Source: Hydrocarboniphaga effusa AP103
GTDB lineage: Bacteria > Pseudomonadota > Gammaproteobacteria > Nevskiales > Nevskiaceae
Direction: 5' to 3'
NCBI RefSeq assembly: GCF_000271305.1
Contig: NZ_AKGD01000001.1
Coordinates: 2,114,882 to 2,155,000 of the forward strand
DNA: 40,119 nt
The notes below the pieces were generated by a model. It saw nothing but the letters and a program-made list of their open reading frames with translations, did no database searches and was not told where the DNA came from. Numbering within the stretch: position 1 is the stretch's first letter; the number at the start of each line of letters is the position of its first letter. Position numbers and translations under genes: made by a program. This document shows, one piece after another, positions 1-7,047 of the stretch.

Positions 1-88
1 CCAGGCCGATGATCGCGATGCCGGTTCTGATCCAGGCCAGCAGCGTGCGCTCGGCCGCGAAATAGACACGCGGGTCTCTGTCGCCCAC
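1..88 (-). CDS. DUF202 family membrane protein, N-terminal fragment
   Basis: This is the first 29 codons of a gene that runs off the left edge of the window. Translation from a GTG at 88 gives an N-terminus with the segments RVYFAAERTLLAWIRTG and IAIIGL. That pattern (AERTxLAWIRT followed by a hydrophobic helix) is typical of the DUF202 family, small membrane proteins of unknown function related to YidH. The start is fixed by an in-frame TAG at 98-100 just upstream and a GGGG purine run before the GTG. It lies 13 bases after mscL on the same strand, so the two are probably cotranscribed. Family recognition rests on a short stretch only. Confidence 0.65.
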   Translation of the reverse strand, partial: MGDRDPRVYFAAERTLLAWIRTGIAIIGL

Positions 89-101
89 TTGTGGCCCCTA
101 C

Positions 102-527
102 TCAGGCCGGCGGTTGCTGCTGAGCCTTGAGCAGGTCGCGGATTTCGGCGAGCAGCTTCACGTCGGGCGGGGTTTCGGGCGGGGCCGGCGTGGCGGCGGG
201 CGGCGGCGGCTCGGGCTGCTTGAGCGCGTTGATGCCCTTGACGAGCGCGAAGATGGCGGCCGCGACGATCACGAAATCGAACACGTTCTGCACGAACTTG
301 CCATAAGCCAGTACCACCGCAGGCGAATCGCCGACGGCTTCCCGCAGCGTGACGCCCAGATCGGAGAAGTTCACGTTGCCGATCAGCAGTCCCAAGGGCG
401 GCATCACCACGTCCGCGACCAGCGAGGACACGATCTTGCCGAAGGCCGCGCCGATCACCACACCGACCGCGAGGTCGATGACGTTGCCGCGCATTGCGAA
501 CTTCTTGAATTCTGCCGCCAGGCTCAT
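102..527 (-). CDS. mscL: Large-conductance mechanosensitive channel MscL
   Basis: Inner-membrane pentameric channel that opens on membrane tension to release solutes during hypo-osmotic shock. The 141-residue product begins [20 protein letters not shown], the conserved amphipathic N-terminal helix, followed by the glycine-rich pore helix TM1 ([16 protein letters not shown]). A periplasmic loop, TM2 ([18 protein letters not shown]) and a cytoplasmic helix after a proline-rich linker follow. Length is close to the usual 130-150 residues. The start at 527 is chosen because AAAGGAG sits just upstream and the family start motif begins there; a longer in-frame ORF exists to 578 but lacks support. 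The DUF202 gene follows 13 bases downstream. Confidence 0.95.
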   Translation of the reverse strand: MSLAAEFKKFAMRGNVIDLAVGVVIGAAFGKIVSSLVADVVMPPLGLLIGNVNFSDLGVTLREAVGDSPAVVLAYGKFVQNVFDFVIVAAAIFALVKGINALKQPEPPPPAATPAPPETPPDVKLLAEIRDLLKAQQQPPA

Positions 528-570
528 GCGAATGACTCCTTTCTTCTTCGGGCGATGGAACGGGGCGCGA

Positions 571-1419
571 CTAATCAAGACAGCTCGGTAGACCGGTCGC
601 CAGGTCAGGATAGCGCGGTGTCACGCCGAGTTCGCAGCGCAGGCGATCGGTGACGAGCCGCTTGGACTCCTCGAGAAAAGAAAGCATGGCCGGCGTGAAC
701 GTGCGGTTAGCCTCGGCGAGGCTCACGCGCCGGGGCTCCGGCAGGCCGAGCAGCGCCGCGCAGCGGCAGAAGTAGTCGGTCATCGTCGTCGGCGAGCCGT
801 CGCTGACGTTGTAGGCCGCACCCGGCAGGCCGCGCCGCATGGCGGCTACGGCGGCCAGCGCGAGATCGTCGGCGTGGATGCGGTTGGTCGGCGGGCTCTC
901 GCGCTCGTCGATCACCGCGTGGCCGGCTTGCAGGCGCGCGATCGGCAGGCGACCGGGGCCATAGATTCCGGGCACGCGCAGGATCACGGTCTCGGTGCCG
1001 TGCGCGGCCGCATGTTCGGCGAGCGCGCGTTCGGCATCGAGCCGGCGGCGCCCGCGATCGGTCTGCGGCTTGAGCGGCTCGCTCTCGTCGATCCAGCGGC
1101 CCTCGCAATCGCCGTAGACGCCGCTGGTGCTGATGTAGACGACGCGCCGGGGCCGGTTGGCCGCGAGCCAGCCGCGCAAGCGCGGGTCGCGGGCGCCGCT
1201 CGCTGGCGGCGGGGCGAACCAGAACACCTGCTCGGCGCCGTCATCGACGGCGGGCTCATCGAGATCGCGGCGGATGGCGTCGATGCCGGCCCGGGCGAGC
1301 GCGTCGGCGCTGTCCGGGCTGCGGACCTGTCCGCGCACGGCCTGGCCGTCGGCGAGCAAAAGAGCGCCGACGCGCAGGCCGATGTCGCCGCAGCCGATGA
1401 TGAGGATCAGAGGATTCAT
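571..1419 (-). CDS. NAD(P)-dependent epimerase/dehydratase-like protein (extended SDR, YeeZ-like)
   Basis: A 282-residue Rossmann-fold protein. The N-terminus has the nucleotide-binding glycine motif ([12 protein letters not shown]). Around residues 95-105 is [12 protein letters not shown], the strand and catalytic-serine/tyrosine region of extended short-chain dehydrogenases. [13 protein letters not shown] and the NRIHADDLA segment are typical of sugar-epimerase-like members such as E. coli YeeZ. The substrate cannot be told from sequence. It lies 43 bases upstream of mscL on the same strand and could share a transcript with it. Identification to superfamily is firm; any specific reaction would be a guess. 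Confidence 0.85.
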   Translation of the reverse strand: MNPLILIIGCGDIGLRVGALLLADGQAVRGQVRSPDSADALARAGIDAIRRDLDEPAVDDGAEQVFWFAPPPASGARDPRLRGWLAANRPRRVVYISTSGVYGDCEGRWIDESEPLKPQTDRGRRRLDAERALAEHAAAHGTETVILRVPGIYGPGRLPIARLQAGHAVIDERESPPTNRIHADDLALAAVAAMRRGLPGAAYNVSDGSPTTMTDYFCRCAALLGLPEPRRVSLAEANRTFTPAMLSFLEESKRLVTDRLRCELGVTPRYPDLATGLPSCLD

Positions 1420-1460
1420 CCCGGCATCCTAGGGAACTTTGAAGGGAGCGGGTTATGCAT

Positions 1461-1553
1461 CCCTCTCCCGCCGGGAGAGGGTCGGGGGTGAGGGACCGTC
1501 CGCAGGAGCGAAGCTTGGCTATCACGGCGAACCCCTCACCCGGAGGGAGAGGG
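1461..1553. repeat. Dispersed palindromic intergenic repeat, copy A
   Basis: CCCTCTCCC-gcc-GGGAGAGGG forms a perfect 9-bp hairpin at 1461-1481 and is followed by GGGTGAGGG (1486-1494). After a spacer, CCCTCACCC (1533-1541) and GGAGGGAGAGGG follow, so the outer arms pair as an inverted repeat. Related copies lie at 17451-17552 and 30842-30955, always between genes. It resembles REP/BIME-type elements of Xanthomonadales; the function (terminator, nuclease or gyrase site, RAYT-mobilised unit) is not visible here. Confidence 0.75.
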
Positions 1554-1640
1554 TATTGCTTGCTTTCCCGACTGTGCCGGGCGGCGGGTAAACTGGTGCC
1601 CTTGCGACTCCCGGGTCGTGTGTTCTGACCGTTTCTTCCG

Positions 1641-3347
1641 ATGAAAGCCCATTTGCAGTCCCTCATGAGCCAGGCGGCGACGACCGTGCTGGCCGAATCC
1701 AGTGCGCAGGTCGCGCTGCCGTCGACGTTCCAGATCGAGGCGACCAAGGACGCCCGGCACGGCGATTTCGCGAGCAACCTCGCGATGCTGCTCGCCAAGC
1801 CGCTCGGCAAGCCGCCGCGAGCCGTCGCCGAGGCGCTGATCAAGGCGCTGCCGGCCTCGAACCGCGTCGCCAAGGTGGAGATCGCCGGGCCGGGCTTCAT
1901 CAACTTCACGCTCGCGGCCGATGCCTTCCAGGCCATCGTCGGCGACATCATCGCGGCCGGCGCGGCTTATGGCCGCAGCGAGGGCGCGAGCCGCGGCAAG
2001 CTGATGGTCGAGTTCGTCTCGGCCAACCCGACCGGCCCGCTGCACGTCGGCCACGGCCGCGGCGCGGCGGTCGGCGACGTGCTCGCGCGGCTCTACGAGG
2101 CGGTCGGCTACGAAGTCACGCGCGAGTTCTACTACAACGACGCGGGCGCGCAGATCAGCAATCTCGCGGCCTCGGTGCTCGCGCGCGTGAAAGGCCTGAC
2201 GCCCGACGACGAAGGCTGGCCGGCCGACGGCTATCGCGGCCAGTACATCGCCGACGTCGCGCGCGCCTACATGCATGGCGAAACCGTCACCGCCGACGAT
2301 CGCGAAGTGAAAGGCGAGGCCGATGCGGACGACCTCGATGCGATTCGCGATTTCGCGGTCGCCTACCTGCGGCGCGAGCAGGACGCGGACCTCAAGGCCT
2401 TCGACGTCAAGTTCGACGTCTATTACCTGGAGTCTTCGCTCTACAGCGAGGGCAAGGTCGAAGAGACCGTCAAGGCGCTGATTGCGAGCGGTCATACGTT
2501 CGAAGAAGGCGGTGCGCTGTGGCTGCGCACGACCGATTTCGGCGACGACAAGGACCGCGTGATGCGCAAGACCGACGGTGGCTACACCTACTTCGTGCCC
2601 GACGTCGCCTATCACCACGTCAAGTGGAATCGCGGCTACCAGCGCGTGGTCAACGAACAGGGCGCGGATCATCACAGCACCATCACGCGCGTGCGGGCCG
2701 GCCTGCAGGCGCTCGATGTCGGCATTCCGAAGGGCTGGCCGGACTATGTGCTGCACCAGATGGTCACGGTCATGCGCGGCGGCGAAGAGGTGAAGATCTC
2801 CAAGCGCGCGGGCAGCTACGTGACGCTGCGCGATCTGATCGACGAAGTCGGTCGCGATGCCACGCGCTACTTTTTGATCGCGCGCAAAGCGGACTCGCAG
2901 CTGACCTTCGACATCGACCTCGCCAAGTCCAAGTCCGACGAGAACCCGGTCTATTACATCCAGTACGCGCATGCGCGCATCTGCTCGGTGTTCCGCCAGG
3001 CGGCCGAGCGCGGCGTGGCTTTCGACGCGGCCGCAAGCAGCGCGCATCTGTCGCTGCTGACCGAGACGCCCGAGAAGGAGCTGCTGACGCAGCTCGCCAA
3101 GTTCCCGGAAACCGTGAGCAATGCGGCCGAGCAATCGGCTCCGCATGCCATCGCCTTCTACCTGCGCGATCTCGCCGACCTGCTGCACAGCTACTACAAC
3201 GCGATCGACGCCTCGGGCCAGCGCATCCGCTTCCTCGTCGACGACGCGAAGCTCACGCAGGCACGCCTGGCGCTCGTGACCGCCACGCGGCAGGTGCTGC
3301 AGAACGGCCTCGCCCTGCTTGGCGTGAGCGCCCCGGAGCAGATGTAA
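1641..3347 (+). CDS. argS: Arginyl-tRNA synthetase
   Basis: Class I aminoacyl-tRNA synthetase charging tRNA-Arg with arginine. The 568-residue protein has the N-terminal Add-1 tRNA-binding region (residues ~1-110, including [10 protein letters not shown] and GPGFINF). The HIGH signature is present as HVGHGRG after SANPTGPL, and the KMSKS-equivalent loop as [12 protein letters not shown]. The C-terminal alpha-helical anticodon-binding domain contains [15 protein letters not shown], characteristic of ArgRS. No clear Shine-Dalgarno precedes the ATG, but no better start is seen. The next gene, a SPOR-domain protein, starts directly after the stop, so the two are probably one operon. Confidence 0.97.
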   Translation: MKAHLQSLMSQAATTVLAESSAQVALPSTFQIEATKDARHGDFASNLAMLLAKPLGKPPRAVAEALIKALPASNRVAKVEIAGPGFINFTLAADAFQAIVGDIIAAGAAYGRSEGASRGKLMVEFVSANPTGPLHVGHGRGAAVGDVLARLYEAVGYEVTREFYYNDAGAQISNLAASVLARVKGLTPDDEGWPADGYRGQYIADVARAYMHGETVTADDREVKGEADADDLDAIRDFAVAYLRREQDADLKAFDVKFDVYYLESSLYSEGKVEETVKALIASGHTFEEGGALWLRTTDFGDDKDRVMRKTDGGYTYFVPDVAYHHVKWNRGYQRVVNEQGADHHSTITRVRAGLQALDVGIPKGWPDYVLHQMVTVMRGGEEVKISKRAGSYVTLRDLIDEVGRDATRYFLIARKADSQLTFDIDLAKSKSDENPVYYIQYAHARICSVFRQAAERGVAFDAAASSAHLSLLTETPEKELLTQLAKFPETVSNAAEQSAPHAIAFYLRDLADLLHSYYNAIDASGQRIRFLVDDAKLTQARLALVTATRQVLQNGLALLGVSAPEQM

Positions 3348-4103
3348 ATGGCCTCGCGCGACTACGCGGCGCGCAACAGGAAGCCTTCGCGCGGCAAGCC
3401 GTCCGGCGGCGGTCTGCCGGGCTGGGTCTGGGCTTTCGTCGGTCTGTCCGTGGGGCTGGTGGTCGCGGTGTTCGTGTACATTTCGCGGCCCACCGAAACG
3501 CCGCTGCGCGGAACTTCGGCCTCGCTCGGCGTGGGCGATCCGGAGACCGCGTCGGAGCTCGTCAACGGCAAGCGCTTCAAGCCCAACGAGATCGAGGACA
3601 TCGCCGATCGCAAGGCCGCCGCGGCGAAGGCCAAGGCGAAATCGCAGGCCGAAAAATCGGCCGACAAGGACGACAAGATCGCGGTTCCGCCGAAGGAGAA
3701 GTCCCGCTTCACGTTCTACGAGCTGCTGCCGAGCCAGGAAGTGCTGGTGCCGAGCCAGGCCGACGGCAAGACGCGTCCGGGCGCCGCGCCTCCGCCCGCG
3801 AATGCCGCGACGGCCGGGTCCGGCGCCGCCGCGAACGCGCCGGGCGCCGTGAAGGCGCAGCCCGGCAGCGACACCTTCATCATCCAGGTGGCCTCGTACA
3901 AGGCCGAGGCCGAAGCCGAGCGCCAGAAGGCCGCGCTCGCGCTGATCGGCGTGGAATCGCGTATCGAGAAAGTGACCATCGACAATCGCGACACGTATTA
4001 CCGCGTGCGCGTCGGGCCGGTGAAGGACGAGGCCAAGGCGCGTGACACGCTGGCCCAGCTCGAGTCCAATGGCATCAACGGGATGCTCGTGCGGGTGAAG
4101 TAG
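3348..4103 (+). CDS. SPOR-domain protein, FtsN-like
   Basis: A 251-residue bitopic inner-membrane protein. A short basic cytoplasmic tail (residues 1-24) precedes one transmembrane helix (GWVWAFVGLSVGLVVAVFVYI). A long low-complexity periplasmic linker rich in Ala/Lys/Pro follows, and a C-terminal SPOR domain (about residues 175-251, FIIQVASYKAEAEAE through RVRVGPVKDEAKA). SPOR domains bind denuded septal glycan strands; this architecture and position next to argS match FtsN-like division proteins of gammaproteobacteria. It begins on the base after the argS stop, indicating translational coupling. Calling it FtsN itself is inference, as the short essential FtsN helices are not clearly visible. 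Confidence 0.85.
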   Translation: MASRDYAARNRKPSRGKPSGGGLPGWVWAFVGLSVGLVVAVFVYISRPTETPLRGTSASLGVGDPETASELVNGKRFKPNEIEDIADRKAAAAKAKAKSQAEKSADKDDKIAVPPKEKSRFTFYELLPSQEVLVPSQADGKTRPGAAPPPANAATAGSGAAANAPGAVKAQPGSDTFIIQVASYKAEAEAERQKAALALIGVESRIEKVTIDNRDTYYRVRVGPVKDEAKARDTLAQLESNGINGMLVRVK

Positions 4104-4115
4104 CAAACCAACCAC

Positions 4116-4167
4116 AACCTTTGTCCAGGCGCAGCGAGATGACAAGCGCAGTAGCTGGGCAAAGGTT
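4116..4167. repeat. Inverted repeat before the S9 peptidase gene
   Basis: AACCTTTGTCCAG (4116-4128) and CTGGGCAAAGGTT (4155-4167) are 13-base arms that pair at 12 positions plus one G-U. They span a 26-base loop in the 86-base gap between the SPOR gene and the peptidase start. It has no T-run, so it does not look like a standard terminator; an operator or mRNA structure is possible. Confidence 0.6.
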
Positions 4168-4189
4168 CGTAGCGCCGGGGGCGGGTGCA

Positions 4190-6199
4190 ATGAGCAAAGG
4201 GATTTGGGGCCTGCTGCTGGGCCTGACGAGCGCATTCGTCGCGGTGACGGCCGATGCGGCCAAGGATGCGCAGCACACGGTGGAGCGCATCGAGCGCGGC
4301 AACCTGGTGCTCGAAGACCTGCCGCCGGTGCCCGACGAAATCGCCGAGCGCACCTATCGCTACCAGCAGACGCGCTCGGCCGTGCTCGCCGGCTGGCTCG
4401 GCCGCGCCGAAGACGGGCTGCTGATCAGCACGCGCTTCGGCGACACCGCGCAGGTGCATCGCGTCGCCAGGCCCGAGGGCATGCGCTCGCAGCTCACGTT
4501 CTTCGCCGAGCCGGTGTCGTCGGCCCTGCCGTCACCGGACGGGCGCAGCTTCCTGTTCACCAAGGACAGCGGCGGCGACGAGTTCTACCAGATCCACCAC
4601 TTCGATCTATCGACCGGCGACTATAAGCTCGTCAGCGACGGGCGCTCGCGCAACACCGACATGCTGTGGTCGAACAAGGGCGATGTGTTCGCCTACTCGA
4701 CCACGCGCCGCAATGGCCGCGACACCGACGTCGTCATCGGCCATCTCGACGGCGCGCCCCTGCAGCGTGTGAGCCAGCGCGAAGGCGCCTGGGCTCCGCT
4801 CGATTTCTCGCCGGACGACCGGCGGCTGTTGCTGCTGCACTACATCTCGATCAACCAGAGCGAGCTCTACATCGCCGATCTTTCCAAGATCGACGAAGAA
4901 GGCTTGCCGGAGCTCACGCGCTTTCACGAGACCGCCGAGCCCGTGAGCTTCACCAACGCGCGCTTTTCGCGCGATGGCCGCGGCGTTTATACCGTCTCCG
5001 ACGAGGCTTCGGATTTCCAGCGCCTGCGCTACGAGAAGCTCGACGGCAGCGCTGCGCGCGTGCTGACCGACAAAGTCGAGTGGGATGTCGAGGGCCTCGA
5101 GATTTCGCGTCGCGGCAGCTATCTCGCCTACATCGTCAACGCCGACGGCATCAGCGAATTGCGCGTGATGAACCTCAAGACCGGCAAGCTCGTGCCGGTG
5201 CCGAAGCTGCCGATCGGCGTGGTGCGCGGCCTGAGCTTCGATGCCAAAGGCAAGCAGCTGGCTTTCAGCCTCAACAGCGCGCGCAGCCCGACCGATGTGT
5301 TCTCGTTCGAGATCGGCAGCAAGGCGCTCAAGCGCTGGACGCGCAGCGAGACCGGCGGACTCGACGCGAGCCGCTTCATCGAACCCGAGCTCGTGCACTT
5401 CAACAGCTTCGACGATCTGCGCGTGCCGGCCTTCTACTATCGCGGTGTCGGCGAGGGCCCGCGCCCGGTGCTGATCCAGATCCACGGCGGCCCGGAGGCG
5501 CAGGCGCTGCCGACCTTCAATCCGCTGATCGAGTTCTACGCGCGCGAGCTCGGCATCAGCGTGCTGGTGCCGAACGTGCGCGGCTCTTCGGGTTACGGCA
5601 AGCGCTATCTGGAACTCGACAACGGCCGCAAGCGCGAGGATTCGGTGCGCGACATCGGCGCCCTGCTCGACTGGATCGCCAGGCAACCCGAGCTCGACGC
5701 GCGCCGCGTGGTGGTCATGGGCGGTTCCTACGGCGGCTACATGACACTGGCCTCGATGACGCATTTCAACGATCGCCTGCGCGGCGGCATCGACATCGTC
5801 GGCATCAGCAATTTCGTGAGCTTTCTGACCAACACGCAGGACTATCGCCGCGATCTGCGCCGCGCCGAATACGGCGACGAAAGCGACCCCGAGATGCGCA
5901 GCTTTCTCGAATCGATTTCGCCGCTCACGAACGCCGCGCGCATCACCCGGCCGATGTTCATCGTGCAGGGCGCCAACGATCCGCGCGTGCCGCGCAGCGA
6001 GGCCGAGCAGATGGTCAAGACCATCCGCGCGAACAACGGCGGCGCGGTCTGGTACCTGATGGCAAAGGACGAGGGCCACGGCTTCGCCAAGAAGGCCAAT
6101 CGCGACGTCTACAACAACGCGGTCGTGATGTTCCTCAAGCAGGTGCTGGTCGACGTGGACAAGTACGAGGTCCTGGTCGAACCGGCGCCGGCTCCTTAG
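4190..6199 (+). CDS. Secreted S9 family prolyl-oligopeptidase-like peptidase
   Basis: A 669-residue serine peptidase with an N-terminal beta-propeller and a C-terminal alpha/beta-hydrolase domain, predicted to be exported. The start at ATG 4190 gives a good signal peptide (MSKGIWGLLLGLTSAFVAV, cleavage after ADA) and follows a GGGGGCGGG purine run; a TTG-initiated extension to 4121 would bury the signal peptide. The nucleophile is in GGSYGGYM (Ser513). Asp597 in NDPRVP and His630 in EGHGF complete the triad. Family members cleave short peptides after proline or other residues. It ends 3 bases before the convergent MtfA-like gene. Substrate is unknown. Confidence 0.92.
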   Translation: MSKGIWGLLLGLTSAFVAVTADAAKDAQHTVERIERGNLVLEDLPPVPDEIAERTYRYQQTRSAVLAGWLGRAEDGLLISTRFGDTAQVHRVARPEGMRSQLTFFAEPVSSALPSPDGRSFLFTKDSGGDEFYQIHHFDLSTGDYKLVSDGRSRNTDMLWSNKGDVFAYSTTRRNGRDTDVVIGHLDGAPLQRVSQREGAWAPLDFSPDDRRLLLLHYISINQSELYIADLSKIDEEGLPELTRFHETAEPVSFTNARFSRDGRGVYTVSDEASDFQRLRYEKLDGSAARVLTDKVEWDVEGLEISRRGSYLAYIVNADGISELRVMNLKTGKLVPVPKLPIGVVRGLSFDAKGKQLAFSLNSARSPTDVFSFEIGSKALKRWTRSETGGLDASRFIEPELVHFNSFDDLRVPAFYYRGVGEGPRPVLIQIHGGPEAQALPTFNPLIEFYARELGISVLVPNVRGSSGYGKRYLELDNGRKREDSVRDIGALLDWIARQPELDARRVVVMGGSYGGYMTLASMTHFNDRLRGGIDIVGISNFVSFLTNTQDYRRDLRRAEYGDESDPEMRSFLESISPLTNAARITRPMFIVQGANDPRVPRSEAEQMVKTIRANNGGAVWYLMAKDEGHGFAKKANRDVYNNAVVMFLKQVLVDVDKYEVLVEPAPAP

Positions 6200-6202
6200 G
6201 GC

Positions 6203-7033
6203 TTACGCACTCCAGGCCCAATCGCGCGTGTCGAAGCCGTAGTAATCGCGCAGCAGCTCGTAGAGCTCGGCGTGATGCTGCGCGAGATCGGCCCCTCGCT
6301 GGATGAAGGCCTCCGTCGCGACGCCGAAGAATTCGGCCGGACTTTCGGCTCCGTAAGGATCGAGCACGGGCGGCCGGCGATGGCGTTGCAGGCGCTCGAA
6401 CTCGCGCTGCATGACGCGCGACCAGCGCTCGTAACCGTTGAATTCTCGGGGCAGATGCGGCGCGCCTTCGAACGGCGACTCGTCGTCGAGCTGGTGCGCG
6501 AACTCGTGCGCGACCACGTTGACGCCGTCGCCCGCGAGCGCGGCCTGCACGTCTTCCCACGACAGGATCACGCGATCGCCCTGCCAGGATTCGCCGATGC
6601 GTTCCTGCGGCTCGTCGTCGACCAGGCCGAATTCATCGGGCTCGTTCACCGGAACCAGAAACGCGCCCGGATACAGCAGCACGGCCTTCACCGCCGGAAA
6701 CAGCTCGGCATCGGGTCGCAGTACGAGCAGGCAAGCCAGGCCGGCGACGACGAGTTTCATCTCCTCGGTGACTTCGAGTCCGTCGCAGCCGATGAAGCGC
6801 TTGCTCGCGAGGAAAGCGCGCACGCGCTCGACATGGCGCTGCCGCAGTTCGGGCGTGAGGTGCGCGAGCACCGGCAGCTGCGCGAGCAACTCCGCTTCGA
6901 TGTTCGATTCGAGCGGCGCGGGCCGCTGCGGGGTTTGCGCCGCGGCGCGCTTCGACAGGGCGCGCAGCGTCGCCAGCGGCCCGACGATCAGGGCGACCGC
7001 GACGACGATCGCGACGAGGGCTTCCTGCGACAT
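6203..7033 (-). CDS. mtfA: M90 family zinc metallopeptidase, MtfA-like
   Basis: A 276-residue protein. An N-terminal hydrophobic segment (ALVAIVVAVALIVGPLATL) may anchor it in the membrane, and the peptidase domain carries HEFAHQLD (HExxH at residues 175-179). The domain also contains WEDVQAA and a downstream ESPAEFFGVATEAF segment expected to give the third ligand region. In E. coli MtfA is an aminopeptidase-like protein that sequesters the glucose repressor Mlc; whether that applies here is unknown, as no PTS or Mlc gene is nearby. It starts 14 bases after the uvrD stop on the same strand, so it is likely the second gene of that transcript. Confidence 0.88.
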   Translation of the reverse strand: MSQEALVAIVVAVALIVGPLATLRALSKRAAAQTPQRPAPLESNIEAELLAQLPVLAHLTPELRQRHVERVRAFLASKRFIGCDGLEVTEEMKLVVAGLACLLVLRPDAELFPAVKAVLLYPGAFLVPVNEPDEFGLVDDEPQERIGESWQGDRVILSWEDVQAALAGDGVNVVAHEFAHQLDDESPFEGAPHLPREFNGYERWSRVMQREFERLQRHRRPPVLDPYGAESPAEFFGVATEAFIQRGADLAQHHAELYELLRDYYGFDTRDWAWSA

Positions 7034-7047
7034 CGCAAGGCCTCGCG

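Noticed and set aside
1536..4235. 899-codon open frame on the minus strand
   Set aside because: Antisense to argS and the SPOR gene, both clear by motif; the translated product has no recognisable domain and shadow-like composition.
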